A program made the translations under genes and the position numbers. 64,000 nt of DNA, taken from positions 4,633,594 to 4,697,593 of the forward strand of contig CM076668.1 of NCBI GenBank assembly GCA_038496675.1, written 5' to 3'. Positions within the stretch are counted from its first letter, which is position 1. The number at the start of each line of letters is the position of its first letter. Positions 48,853 to 59,472 of the stretch are shown one piece after another. This DNA is from Rachycentron canadum. Lineage: Eukaryota > Chordata > Actinopteri > Carangiformes > Rachycentridae. The notes below the pieces were generated by a model, which saw nothing but the letters and a program-made list of their open reading frames with translations, was not told the origin of the DNA and did no database searches.

Positions 48853-50204
48853 GGGTCTCCCCCTCTTCCTGGACCCGGGAAAAGCGCAGACACAGGCCTC
48901 AGTGTGTGAACAATAGAGCTCCAGCTGGCGGGGTCTTCCAGGAGGCAGCGGGCTGTTTCCACACAGGGACTGTAGGTTTGTGTAGTGTTGTGTTGTGGCT
49001 CTACGTGTTTCTTCCTTCCTTCCTCTCCTCTCTGTTTCCTCGGTCACTCCCACCTCTCACACCCCACCCCGCCCGGCACCGGCCCATCCCGGTGTTCAGA
49101 ACCGCTGCCGTTGCTGCAGAGGATCCTCAGACGTGGCAGCGCTTCCCTCTGTCCTCGTGATGCCTTAAAGTGCAGCTCGGAAGCTTCAACGTTACAGTTT
49201 AGTTTTCAAGCTTTCGGTCAAGTTCGCCCTCTAGATTCCTACACATGTAGAGACAACAAGACTCCCTGAATTCAGACACACTCAATATAAAGACACGTTG
49301 CTTTAAGGGAAACCGGCTGGAGTATAATGAAAGTAACATTTCAGACGGCACCTAAACGCTGCATCAGATCACAGGATGGAGCTCCACAGAGGCTCATCTA
49401 ACTGTCCCAGTGAAGAGAGTATGAAGTGGTGTAGCTAAAGACAGGGAGTCTAGGCTGTGCAGTCAAAAGTATAGTTCACATTCACATTAATTACAACTTG
49501 GCCCCTTTGAACACAACATGAAGTGTTGATGGGCAGGAAGCCATTCAGGGATCATGACCTGCTGCAGCATTGGTGGCTTTGACTGGTTTGTGTGTCCAGA
49601 ATCACAAAATAAAAGACTGTCAACACTATGAGATCACAAACAGATGCTTCTGTGTTTCTGCTCTGGTCCCATGTGGTCTGGTCTGGACTGGATCTACAGG
49701 GACCAGCTGGGGCTGTTCAGAACAGTAACCATGCCAGACAAACCACAGCCTTCATTCCACGTGTGCTCTTAATAAACCAAACATATGCTTTCCATCAAAT
49801 TGTGGATATCATATTTTTTCTCTCTCTAATTGTCTTGACAATTGTAACATGAACTGTTAATGCTAATTAATGTTAATTAATTACCTAAGCTCCATGTATG
49901 GCTGGGTACCAGTTCACCTTTTAGAGTAGTTGTGCCAATAAAATGAATGTTTTTCTATAAAGTGGTTTAATACTAAAAACAAACAACAAAAGGTTGTGGT
50001 GTTGTGTTGTTAAAACCCGGAAGTGTCTGATTTAAAAAAGATTGAATCTGAATATGATGCTGTTATGTCTGTGGTGTGATGATATTTGGGTGGATACTGA
50101 AACAGTTTTGAGGTGTGATCAAAGTGACAAATGAAAGCAGTGTAAGAGGTTACATTCTTGGTTAAAGCTGTTGTGTTTTGTGAAGTGTGTAGTTATGAGA
50201 TTTA

Positions 50205-50222
50205 CACCAGCAGAGGGCGAGC
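50205..50222 (+). promoter_or_regulatory. CTCF-like motif
   Basis: The sequence CACCAGCAGAGGGCGAGC closely resembles the CTCF core CCAGCAGAGGGCGC. It lies in the 8-kb gene-free stretch between the divergently transcribed cdr2l and smim5. Occupancy is inferred only. Confidence 0.45.
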
Positions 50223-51632
50223 TGGCATAGCACAGGACATAACATTAGAGACCCTTCGCCCTAATGTCTCAGTGACAACAATAATACGTGTGGATCACTG
50301 ACTTTACAGTCAACTCATAACACAATTCATTCACCATAATATTTGAGTAGACGAAGCATGTGAATGGTCATATATTCTGACCTGGGTCAGAGGTGGAACA
50401 TTAAATTTAAATGCCTGTTCTCAGACAGACAAATAGAGCTTGACGTTTATTGACGTTCTAAATAAAGAAAATATGTAGCGTGTGTTTGTGTGAACCTCCA
50501 TATGAGCCTGGTGCTGCCATGGATTAACAGACATGTCAAAAACCCTTTGACAGGACTCAGCTACAGGTTGGAGTAACAGTGAGACTGAGACTCAGCAGGA
50601 CAACGTGAGGTCTCTGAGTCTGTGGTTGGATAATGAGAAACACACACACTGAAATCACTGTCTTATCAATACCAGCTGCTGCTGCGACAACTGGAGGGGA
50701 ACATTTTAGGGCAGGTCTGACCTGCAGAGGATTTTCTGTCTTTGTCACTTTGCCAAATTCTTTTGCAGAACAAGTTGAACAAAGGGTTAAAATGCATGTG
50801 AATTCAAACAGACCCAAAGCTCTGAGCAGCTTTGTCGCCACTAAGAGGAGACATGATGAAAGAGGGTGTTATTTATCCCCATACATGTTTATCATTAGCC
50901 TGACTGTGTGGGTTAATGGAAGCTAATGGAAGCTAATGGAAGCAGCGTGGTAAAGGATAAGTGATGTAAAAAAAAATAAATAAGAAACACACAAAGAGCA
51001 TTTTTAAGCCAGAGTCCTCTCCTCCTCCCTCACACTCAAGAACAATTTCTTACAGTAACTCAGATGCACTATAATACATCAAAACACAAGCAACAACAAC
51101 ACATTGACTGATTTTTAAAATGGAGCATAGCAGACAGTCACAACAGGTGATTTTATTGAATGTCAGAGTTTTCTGAATGAAATCTGTCTAGTTCATTAGA
51201 AAGAAATGAATGAACATTTCTCTCTGTGTCTATCTATGACAGTAAGCTCTGACATGTCTGTCCACTCTGACGTTATGGTCCTGGCTGATGCTTCAGGTGT
51301 TTACCCTTCACCTGGTGTTTCTCAGTTTACCTGCTCCTCATCATCTCATCAGTACTTATACCTGCTTCTCTCAGTCCACCCGTGTGTTGCTACATCAACT
51401 AAAACCTTCAGGATCACACCCCTCCTCCAAGCCTTCACCTTTACCTGCCCTCCCTCCTCCTCTTATTCGGTCTGTCCACTAAACAGTCACTGCTTCCAAC
51501 AGCTTAACCTGTTGTGATGATTGCACCTGGAAATATAACATGGGGAAATATAAGGTAAAACTAGAGACTGTGACATATTGTGACATATAAACTGTGTCTG
51601 CGGAAGACATGGTCTACAGGTAACAAACCAAA

Positions 51633-51863
51633 CCACAGTGGACCAAGAACAGACCACTGAGAGACTCCACAGTGGACCAAGAACAAACCCCTGAGAGACT
51701 CCACAGTGGACCAAGAATAGACCACTGAGAGACTCCACAGTGGACCAAGAACAGACCCCTGAGAGATTCTTCAGTGGACCAAGAATAGACCCCTGAGGGA
51801 CTCCTCACTGGACCAACATCAGACCCTTGAGAGGCTCCACAGCGGACCAAGAACAGACTCCAC
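51633..51863. repeat. Minisatellite, 34-bp unit
   Basis: About seven tandem copies of a 34-bp unit contain GTGGACCAAGAACAGACC and TGAGAGACTCCACA. The unit is not a multiple of 3. The long open frame on the minus strand is therefore a product of the repeat and not a gene. Confidence 0.92.
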
Positions 51864-53117
51864 ACCTCCATATAGATATGAACAAAATCAGCACTGACCC
51901 ATCAGACTTTACCATTTATGATGATTTTAACTTAGGTTTCACTTTGAATTGGGATTAACTGTGTGTTCACCACAACAAATGCACCTGTATTCCTAAATTA
52001 TGGATGTAGTGCTTAAAATATAAGTTATTTGAGTAATCAGTTTGTTGATCAACAGAAAATTAATTGCCAAATATTTTGATGATGAATTGTTGCATTTGAG
52101 ATCATATATCAAATATCTTTATGTTTTGACAAACAATCAGTTATGGCAATGACATGTATGTATCTACTAAGTGTTCAATCAAAAATAATTTAAACATAAT
52201 CAGATAATGGAGCAAATATTTGACCATTTTAAATCTTTAGAAAAAAGATTTATATCATATTTCTGAATATTTATCCTCTGCACTCAGACAACAGTGACAC
52301 AGGGTGACTTCTTCTGTGTCACTCAGCATGAAAATAAAGCTGTAGACTTTATAGTGGTCTCAGGGGTCTCAGGGGTCACAGGACCTCCCTTCATCCCATC
52401 ACACAAGGGCTTAATGCTAATCAGCCTTTTGTTTCTCATTGTGCTCCCTGCTGACACTTAAACCGTTGACCCTGTTCATCAGTGACTCAAACACATTCAT
52501 CTGTTCCTCTACATTGTCTGAATGAGGATGTAAAGTCACTGAGGACCTTCAGTGGCTCTAGCCTGGACTTCAGAGACCAGTTGTCAGGAGTGGCTTCTGG
52601 TCGTGGCTCAGTATCAGGGCTCAGTGTTTAGCTGTTTCCAACTCATAGCAGACTGAACGTTGTCTTTCAACAGCCTCAATTTTATCACCGTTTACAGCAG
52701 GAACTCTGTTCTGAGTTCAGATAAAGTTTTAGGAAATGACTAACGCCTGTTTGTGGAAAGATTGAGATTTTTTAATCATCAGAAATGTCTACAGTAGAGT
52801 ACATTTTTATCAACACATAGTAGAGGAACACAACAAGGCATTGTTTCAGAAATCAGCCAACTACAAAGTGAAGGAACAACCTCCTTGCTCTTTCTTTTAT
52901 TCTTTCTGAGATCCTCTGTGAAGACCACACCTCTGATGGAGGAGGAACACACAGGAGGAAAGTGAACCTTGGCTGGATTCATCAGTGTTTCACCATTACT
53001 GAGTATGTCTGCTGTACCACTTCCTGTGTGTGTACAAGAGTGAATCAACAGCAAATGCAGACGTACATGCTCTTGAGAAATATGGGCGTCAGATGGTGGG
53101 ACACCAGATGGATGAAC

Positions 53118-53141
53118 ACACAGACACACACACACAGACAG

Positions 53142-53174
<33 letters not shown>

Positions 53175-53195
53175 GACAGACACACACACACACAC
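53118..53195. repeat. (CA)n / CAGA microsatellite
   Basis: This compound CA array contains GACAGACAGA interruptions. Gly/Cys/Val and Thr-His frames across it are artefacts. Confidence 0.93.
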
Positions 53196-53434
53196 CACCC
53201 CCTACTCCTTTCAGAAGGAGCCTCGTCTCCACAGTGACTAAAGACAAAGGAGAGGCCCTGGCACAGCTGGTCTGTAGCAGCAGAGTGAAAACACAGTGAA
53301 CGAGTGTCAGATGTACAGACAGAGGGTGCGGGGGAGAGAGAGAGAGCGAGAGAGACAAGCAGCAGTGAACGAGTGAATTTGGGAAGTGGCTGAAGGCGGG
53401 GGGGAGGGGGAGTGGGGGGGGGGGTTGAAAGAGG

Positions 53435-53813
53435 NNNNNNNNNNNNNNNNNNNNNNNNNNNNNNNNNNNNNNNNNNNNNNNNNNNNNNNNNNNNNNNNNN
53501 NNNNNNNNNNNNNNNNNNNNNNNNNNNNNNNNNNNNNNNNNNNNNNNNNNNNNNNNNNNNNNNNNNNNNNNNNNNNNNNNNNNNNNNNNNNNNNNNNNNN
53601 NNNNNNNNNNNNNNNNNNNNNNNNNNNNNNNNNNNNNNNNNNNNNNNNNNNNNNNNNNNNNNNNNNNNNNNNNNNNNNNNNNNNNNNNNNNNNNNNNNNN
53701 NNNNNNNNNNNNNNNNNNNNNNNNNNNNNNNNNNNNNNNNNNNNNNNNNNNNNNNNNNNNNNNNNNNNNNNNNNNNNNNNNNNNNNNNNNNNNNNNNNNN
53801 NNNNNNNNNNNNN
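53435..53813. other. Assembly gap (379 N) in a G-rich repeat
   Basis: Both gap edges carry the same words, a G run followed by GTTGAAAGAGG (53411-53434 and about 53819-53841). The missing sequence is therefore probably further copies of this purine-rich repeat, with the size unknown. All open frames spanning the N run are meaningless. Confidence 0.95.
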
Positions 53814-54913
53814 AGGGGGTGGGGGGGGGGGTTGAAAGAGGAGGAGGAAAGGGAGGGGGTACACAAACTCCCTGAGAGGAGTTAGTCGTCAAAGTCGGAG
53901 AAAGTGAGCACTCACACTGCAGGAGGAAGAGTTGCAGCGCTGCTGATCGGCTCAAAGAGTCAAATTACTTCCAAACATCCAGGTCTCTGAGTCTGATGAG
54001 GAGCCTGGGACCAGCAGGCACCACTACGAACTGACCTCAGAGGAACGACAGGAGGTTCTCCTGTGGTTCTCCAGTGAACAAGTGGAAATTGTGACTCTAT
54101 CAACGTGCAGTCACACACATTTACAGAGGTAAGAGCTTGTTCTGTAATTTTCATGCACACTGCACCTTATACCACCTTTATATATGTTGCATTAAAAGAC
54201 CAACTAGTGATTTTCACTAAACTTTCATATACATATACTAATACATCAAAGTATTAGACTACTTAGAAGGGTTAGACTACTATTTACATTAGTTACTGAC
54301 TTTTCCTCAGATGAAGCAACATGTTTTGGACTCTGACTGTTTCAGCTATGAAACATAATGTGTGAGTGCAGTGGATGGACAAAGACTAGAGGAGCCCACA
54401 GAGCAGAGAGGGCCAGTAGCAGAGGTCAGGCCACCTTCAGACTAACTCTAGCAGGTGGTGAAGATTTATTTACACAATCAGCTGGAGCAGCTTTCAGAAA
54501 ACCAATCAAGAGCATATACACCGATGACCAAAGTCAGTGTGTGTGCATATGTGCAGATATAGTCCTGCTCTTCTGTGGGATTATTAAACTGAAAAAATAC
54601 AGTATCATCTCTAAACCATAACACTCTCAACACACCAATCACAGAAAAAAGTTTAAATCTACTGTGCAGGCTGTGTTACAAATACACTTCCTTAAATAAC
54701 AAACAACATCCTGAAGTTAACAAATTACACACACAAAAAAAAAACAAATGAGTGTTTGTTTGGTTTTGATAATATTTTTTTCGTTTATGTATTTTCCAGA
54801 GTTTTGCAGATGTTTTCTCTGACACTCAGTGGTACAGTTGCATGGACTGCACCATATGAGTCTGATGTTACTGACTGATTATTGAATGATTACTGACTAT
54901 GCAGCTTGACACA

Positions 54914-55155
54914 GTTAGTATAGTAGTATAGTATATATAGTATAGTAAAGTACAGTGTTCAATGTAGTATAGTATAGTATAGTACAATATATAGCATAGT
55001 ATAATATGGTATAGTGCAGTATACTGTACAACAGTACAGTATATAGTATAGTATAGTACAGTATAAAGTTTAGTATAGTATAGTATATATCATAGTCTAG
55101 TACAGTATAGTACAGTCCAGTACAGACCAGTATAGTGTAGACCAGTAGTATACAG
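54914..55155. repeat. Satellite-like TATAGTA / ACAGTA array
   Basis: There are about 240 bp of imperfect 5- and 10-bp units (TAGTA, TATAG, TACAG). The Tyr-rich frame on the minus strand is compositional. Confidence 0.9.
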
Positions 55156-55924
55156 TACATTATGGTAAGGGCAGTAACAGTGAGGTCGGGTCTTGAAGGA
55201 AGTGTTGTATAAAAATTATAAATAACTTTCTTTTACATCTACATATATCTACATTATATTTGGTTCACTCTCCTAAACAACCCTGTGAAAGGATGTTGTT
55301 AAATAGCTACATGTTGCTAGGCAACATCAAGCGACAGGGCTTCTCAGGTACAGTGACTTTACATGAATATTAAACGCGAGACACTGAGTAGTAATTAATT
55401 AAGGAAATGAACAGCTGGTGTCTATGATTTAATTACATGTGGCGTTTTGTTGGCGGGTGGAGCAACTGGCTTATCTGGTGAGAGAGCCGAGGCTAACTTT
55501 AGCTAAAACTTTAACTTTATTCATTGTCTCGCTGTTAGCTGGTGTTTTAGTTGAAGGATATCCCTGTAGGTGAACCGACATCTTGGTGAGTTAGTTAGTT
55601 ACAGCCCATAATTTAATGAGGCAGCAGCTAGTTAAAAACATGACTCCTAAACCCCTGCCGAGCTAACTAGCTAACATAGTATAGCATCGCAGCAGTAACT
55701 GTCATGTCACTCCTGACTGTAGTGGAGCTCATATTAACTGGTTTGTTTGAGCTATCTTTGAATCACATATTTACATCTACCTCACTGCATTAATATTACT
55801 ATTCAGTCTAGCTGATTTTTTTCCCTTTGTTTTATTATCTTGATTTCAATAGATTTATTGATATTAATGGTAGCTGGACAGACACTTAAAAACATACACA
55901 GAAAATCTCTGGGGCTGTTTTAGA

Positions 55925-56640
55925 CTGGGTGTTGGTTTGCCTTCTGGTGTGGCTCAGTGAAGCTGTATACCCCTCTGGGTGATATCATTAGGGAATATAA
56001 ACTCAGTGTTCACAGATTTGCCGATGACAGGCAGCTGTGTGAATCTCTGGAGGAGGATGATGATGATGATGATGATGTCCTGTGATCTCTGATGCAGCAA
56101 TAATAAACTGGATAACTAAAAACCTCTAAAGGAGGATGAAGCTTAATTGCTGCTACTCTCTTTATCATCAATGTACAGACACCCCTATCATTTAAAGATG
56201 CAGAAAACATATTTTTCTCAGAACTGTGCTGCTGGACTTTTAATGAAAACAAGGAAGACAGAGCATCAAACCCTGGTTTTAGCTACACTCTGTCATTTCA
56301 TATCCCTCACTGACTCAAAGATCTACTAGTGCTGGGTATATAAATACACAAAATTATACGCACAAGAAAACAGGCAGCACAGCCTTTTTTAACTATGCTC
56401 TAAAACTATAGACTACCCTACCAGAGCTATAAGAGAGTCAGGCTCCACGAACATTTTCTAAACCACAGCTAAAAACCTCTTTATTTCATATGGCTTTTAA
56501 TTCATTGTCTTGTGTTATTCTTACTGGATTCTTTATTTATTTTCATCATGTATTTTATCATCTACTGTCTTTTTGTGTTTACTGTTACTGTGTGTGGGGG
56601 GCAGTGGTCATAATCAATCATAAAAAAAGCAGGAGGTCTC
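55925..56640 (+). mobile_element. Relic of a LINE (non-LTR) retrotransposon, 3' part
   Basis: Broken plus-strand frames read PLGDIIREYKLSVHRFADD, which is the reverse-transcriptase region around the (Y/F)ADD active-site motif. It is followed by LINE-like fragments and an AT-rich 3' end containing CTAAAAACCTCTTTATTTCA. The arrangement fits an L2/Rex1-type fish LINE. A GAT expansion (about 56055-56078) and many stops show that it is dead. Confidence 0.65.
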
Positions 56641-57250
56641 TTCTCTGTCAAACTCGTTACATATTAAACACTCAGCTCATAATAATCAGATGAGTTCCTG
56701 TATTTCTCGTTAACACACTTATGACTGATGACTGACTGTCTTCAGTGTCCGGTTGTGTATCCTGCTCTGCTGCTCAGCCTGTGGGACGTCACCCACACAC
56801 AGCTGTTCAGTGATGGTGACAGGCTCAGTGGTGAAATGCCAGGCCTGAAATAGTTTCCCTCGTTTATAATTAAACCGAACCTCTCGCCTCCTGTGTGTGA
56901 TCCAGACTGGAGCAGGTCATCACACAGTCTGTCCTCTATCACACACAGTGTAGAGACACACACATACACACAGGGGTAATCAGTGAAGGCTGATATATAA
57001 TGAGTGAGTACTCAGTATTTAAAGATATAGGATGTATAATTAGTACCTGCAGCAATGGAAGGAGGTTAGGGGGTAATTGCAGGGTGGAAGTATAAAATTG
57101 CAGTGGTGGAGGGTGGAGTTGTAGGGAACATGTTCTACATTCAGAGCAGCTGCACATTAGACAGTGAAACACTCATTTACTTATATGATCTTTTGTTTTC
57201 AGGCGTATCACTGTGAAGTCTCCTTGTGTGATCTGTACCTGAGTGGAATC

Positions 57251-58043
57251 ATGGACGTGAAGGAGGAGGTGCTGTCTGTGCTGGAGAAGCTGTGGGCCAA
57301 GCTGCAGGGTCTCCCACAAGCCAGTCCTCTGGAGCTGGGAGCTTTCTTTGTGCTTATTCTGTTTGTTGGTCAGTTTCATCTCTGCAGTGTGAAACACAGA
57401 TTTACCTCCAATACATTACTTGAAGTTCCATGATGTCTTTCTATATATTTATGATTTTGCTGACATGCATCAGTTGTTTTTTGGCCACATGGTGTAATAT
57501 TACACACATAGAAACATCACCGGATAAAGTTGATGTGATGCACACACATCCACCACAGAGAAAACAACAGTCTTATTCACTGTGGTTGTGTCTGTGGTCA
57601 CCTGATAGTGAAAAGTGTTCACTCCTTTATCTCTGCTTTCAGTATCTGGTGCAAACAAACAGCTCTGTAGTTGCTGCTATGTTGTGCAGCTACTTGCTCA
57701 TGTTACCTACATCATGTATCAGTACTGATGCTGCTAGAAATGAGAGGAGGTTACCAAGAGTCAAATGAAAGAGTAAATGTCCAGGTCCGAAAACCAAAAC
57801 AGTGAGCTGGATGATGCTTCACAGAGCTGAGGAGAATGACCTCATGGTTCATATAAAACTATAAAATTAGTGCAGCTTAAGATCCAGAACAGTCCATTCA
57901 TCACACATTGACCCCTCCCTCTGTGTCTCCTGTCCCTTTCAGCCACGTTTATCTTCATGATTGTGCTGTCCTGTGTCCACTGCTGCTGCTGTGCAAAGCC
58001 AAAATACCAGGCCTCCAGAGTCCAGCCCCTACAGCCCATCTGA
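57251..58043 (+). CDS. smim5: Small integral membrane protein 5
   Basis: The 72-residue product begins MDVKEEVLSVLEKLWAKLQG. A short amphipathic helix and the linker LPQASPLELGA are followed by a single hydrophobic span (about residues 31-52), then a juxtamembrane HCCCC cluster and a basic tail. The LQ-LPQA-P-E element and Cys cluster match the human SMIM5 that I remember (77 aa). Exons: 57251-57368 and 57943-58043, joined in phase 1 inside the membrane span. The first exon begins after an acceptor at 57201-57202, so at least one upstream non-coding exon exists. AATAAA at 58613-58618 fits its 3' end. The molecular role is unknown. It is followed by smim6 on the same strand. Confidence 0.88.
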
Positions 58044-59034
58044 GGAGGAGATAGGGACAGACTACACAAGTAAACACAGCCCCATCCTGAATGTAATCAT
58101 CCACATCACACAAAGACTTTACTTTAGTTACACAAAAGGACATGTTTATTTTCAGTGGAAGGATGGAGACATGTGTCCATGATATTTCCAGTTATGGAAG
58201 GAGCCATGACACGAGGATCCATGGAAATGAGCAGAGGGTTAGGGCTCATCAAGATTCATGATGGACCAGGACAAAGAGACGCTGTGTGGCAGCTCAACCG
58301 AACAACAACAGAACCTCACAGTGCAGTGCAGTGCAGGGACTCTGTGTCCTGGTGATATTCATCAGAAACAGGAAAACGATATGGAAATACACAGAAGTTC
58401 AGACTTGTTGATGTGGACTTTTCAACAGACAGCGCCTCCTGCTGGTCCACAGAAGAAGAGTTCTGTAAATGTTTTTAATGGTAAATCCGAGCTGTTCATT
58501 GTTGATGTAAAGCAGTTATAAATGTGTTGTCATTATATTTTACCAGAGAAGTGTTAGACCTTTTTGTACTATAGTGTTCTGAGTAATGTTTGGTTGTTCT
58601 TATGTAAATGTAAATAAATTTTCAACACTGACACTGAAACATTTTCTCTTTCTCAAGCATCAGATGCAAAGGCGCTACGCTCACAGTGTAGTTATAATCA
58701 TTGTATCTTTGGATCTAAAGACCATCAGTAGAACTGTGTGTGTTCATAGTATCTTATCATCAGACCTGTGCCTCCCCACGTCAATGTTTAGAGTAAACAT
58801 TAACCAGGAAGTGTTGCTTTCACTTTGCTGTGGCCACAGAACAAATGACAGTGCTGCCTTAGGAGCAGGTTTGGAGACTCCTCTGTGACAAAGTCATGGT
58901 AAACTGTCATGTTTGGGCTGTACTCATACAATAGCTGCAGGGTTGTGAGTGGATCAGAGCAGTAGCTGGAGTCAACACCACAGTACATTCAGTCTGTTAG
59001 AAGTCACTGAGCCGTGAGGATTGGTCAGCAGGAC
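58044..59034 (+). other. smim5 3' UTR and spacer to smim6
   Basis: AATAAA at 58613-58618 is the likely end of smim5. A CTCF-like word (minus strand TGGACCAGCAGGAGGCGCTG) lies at 58430-58449. The sequence to 59034 should contain the smim6 promoter and 5' UTR. No further coding sequence was seen. Confidence 0.5.
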
Positions 59035-59472
59035 ATGGCCGTGGAGAGGTGAGTTTCTGGGCAGGAATGTATTGTGCAACAATAGTTTTTAACATCAGCA
59101 GATTTCTGTGGAGCATGCTGATAAAAACATGGTAACTTGAGGCTTTGAGAGTCAGTTTTCTTCAGCAGATGTAAAGCTTCTGTGTGTCATGTTCAGATTC
59201 TGACACTTGGTCTGGTTTATCTCTCCCGGTACAGCGTACCTGACCAGCTGCAACCCATCGGGGCACCTGAGGACTGGGTGGAGTGGTTCCTGCATCGGCT
59301 GCATCAGGAGCCATGGGCGCTGGGCGGTGCTGTGGTCATTGGAGTGTTTGTGCTGGGAATTCTGTCTCTGATGGTGTTCGCGCTGCTGTATGGATGCTGC
59401 TGCAGCCAAGCAGATGAACAGCAGAAAAATAAGAAGCAGCAGAAGAAATCAAAGCAGGATGGAATCATCTAA
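59035..59472 (+). CDS. smim6: Small integral membrane protein 6 (endoregulin)
   Basis: Endoregulin is a single-pass micropeptide of the ER that binds and inhibits SERCA calcium pumps in non-muscle cells (family knowledge). The tiny first coding exon 59035-59048 (MAVE plus 2 nt, in a good ATG context, GACATGG) joins 59235-59472 in phase 2, giving 83 residues. The conserved part runs EDWVEWFLHRLHQEPWALGG and is followed by one hydrophobic span (about residues 36-58), CCC and a Lys/Gln-rich tail ending DGII. The pattern W-x(7)-PW-x-GG before the membrane span matches mammalian SMIM6, which is 62 aa, so the fish protein is longer at both ends. AATAAA at 60065-60070 is a possible 3' end. The neighbours smim5 and sap30bp support the call. 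Confidence 0.82.

Larger units (their letters stand above)
48853..57202. other. Gene-free stretch between cdr2l and smim5
   Basis: The right-hand flank of cdr2l (48853-49200) is its inferred promoter and is moderately GC-rich. The rest shows no coding gene. It contains a CTCF-like word at 50205-50222, a 34-bp minisatellite, CA arrays, a G-rich gap region, a TATAG satellite and a LINE relic, all listed separately. A possible donor ACAGAG|GTAAGAGC at 54123-54136 could end a non-coding first exon of smim5, but nothing confirms it. Confidence 0.6.

Noticed and set aside
53045..53955. Several 150-290 codon frames across the second gap
   Set aside because: N run plus G-rich and CA repeats; no stop can occur in the N part and no domain is present.
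54915..55160. Tyr/Leu-rich frame on the minus strand
   Set aside because: Compositional product of the TATAG array.
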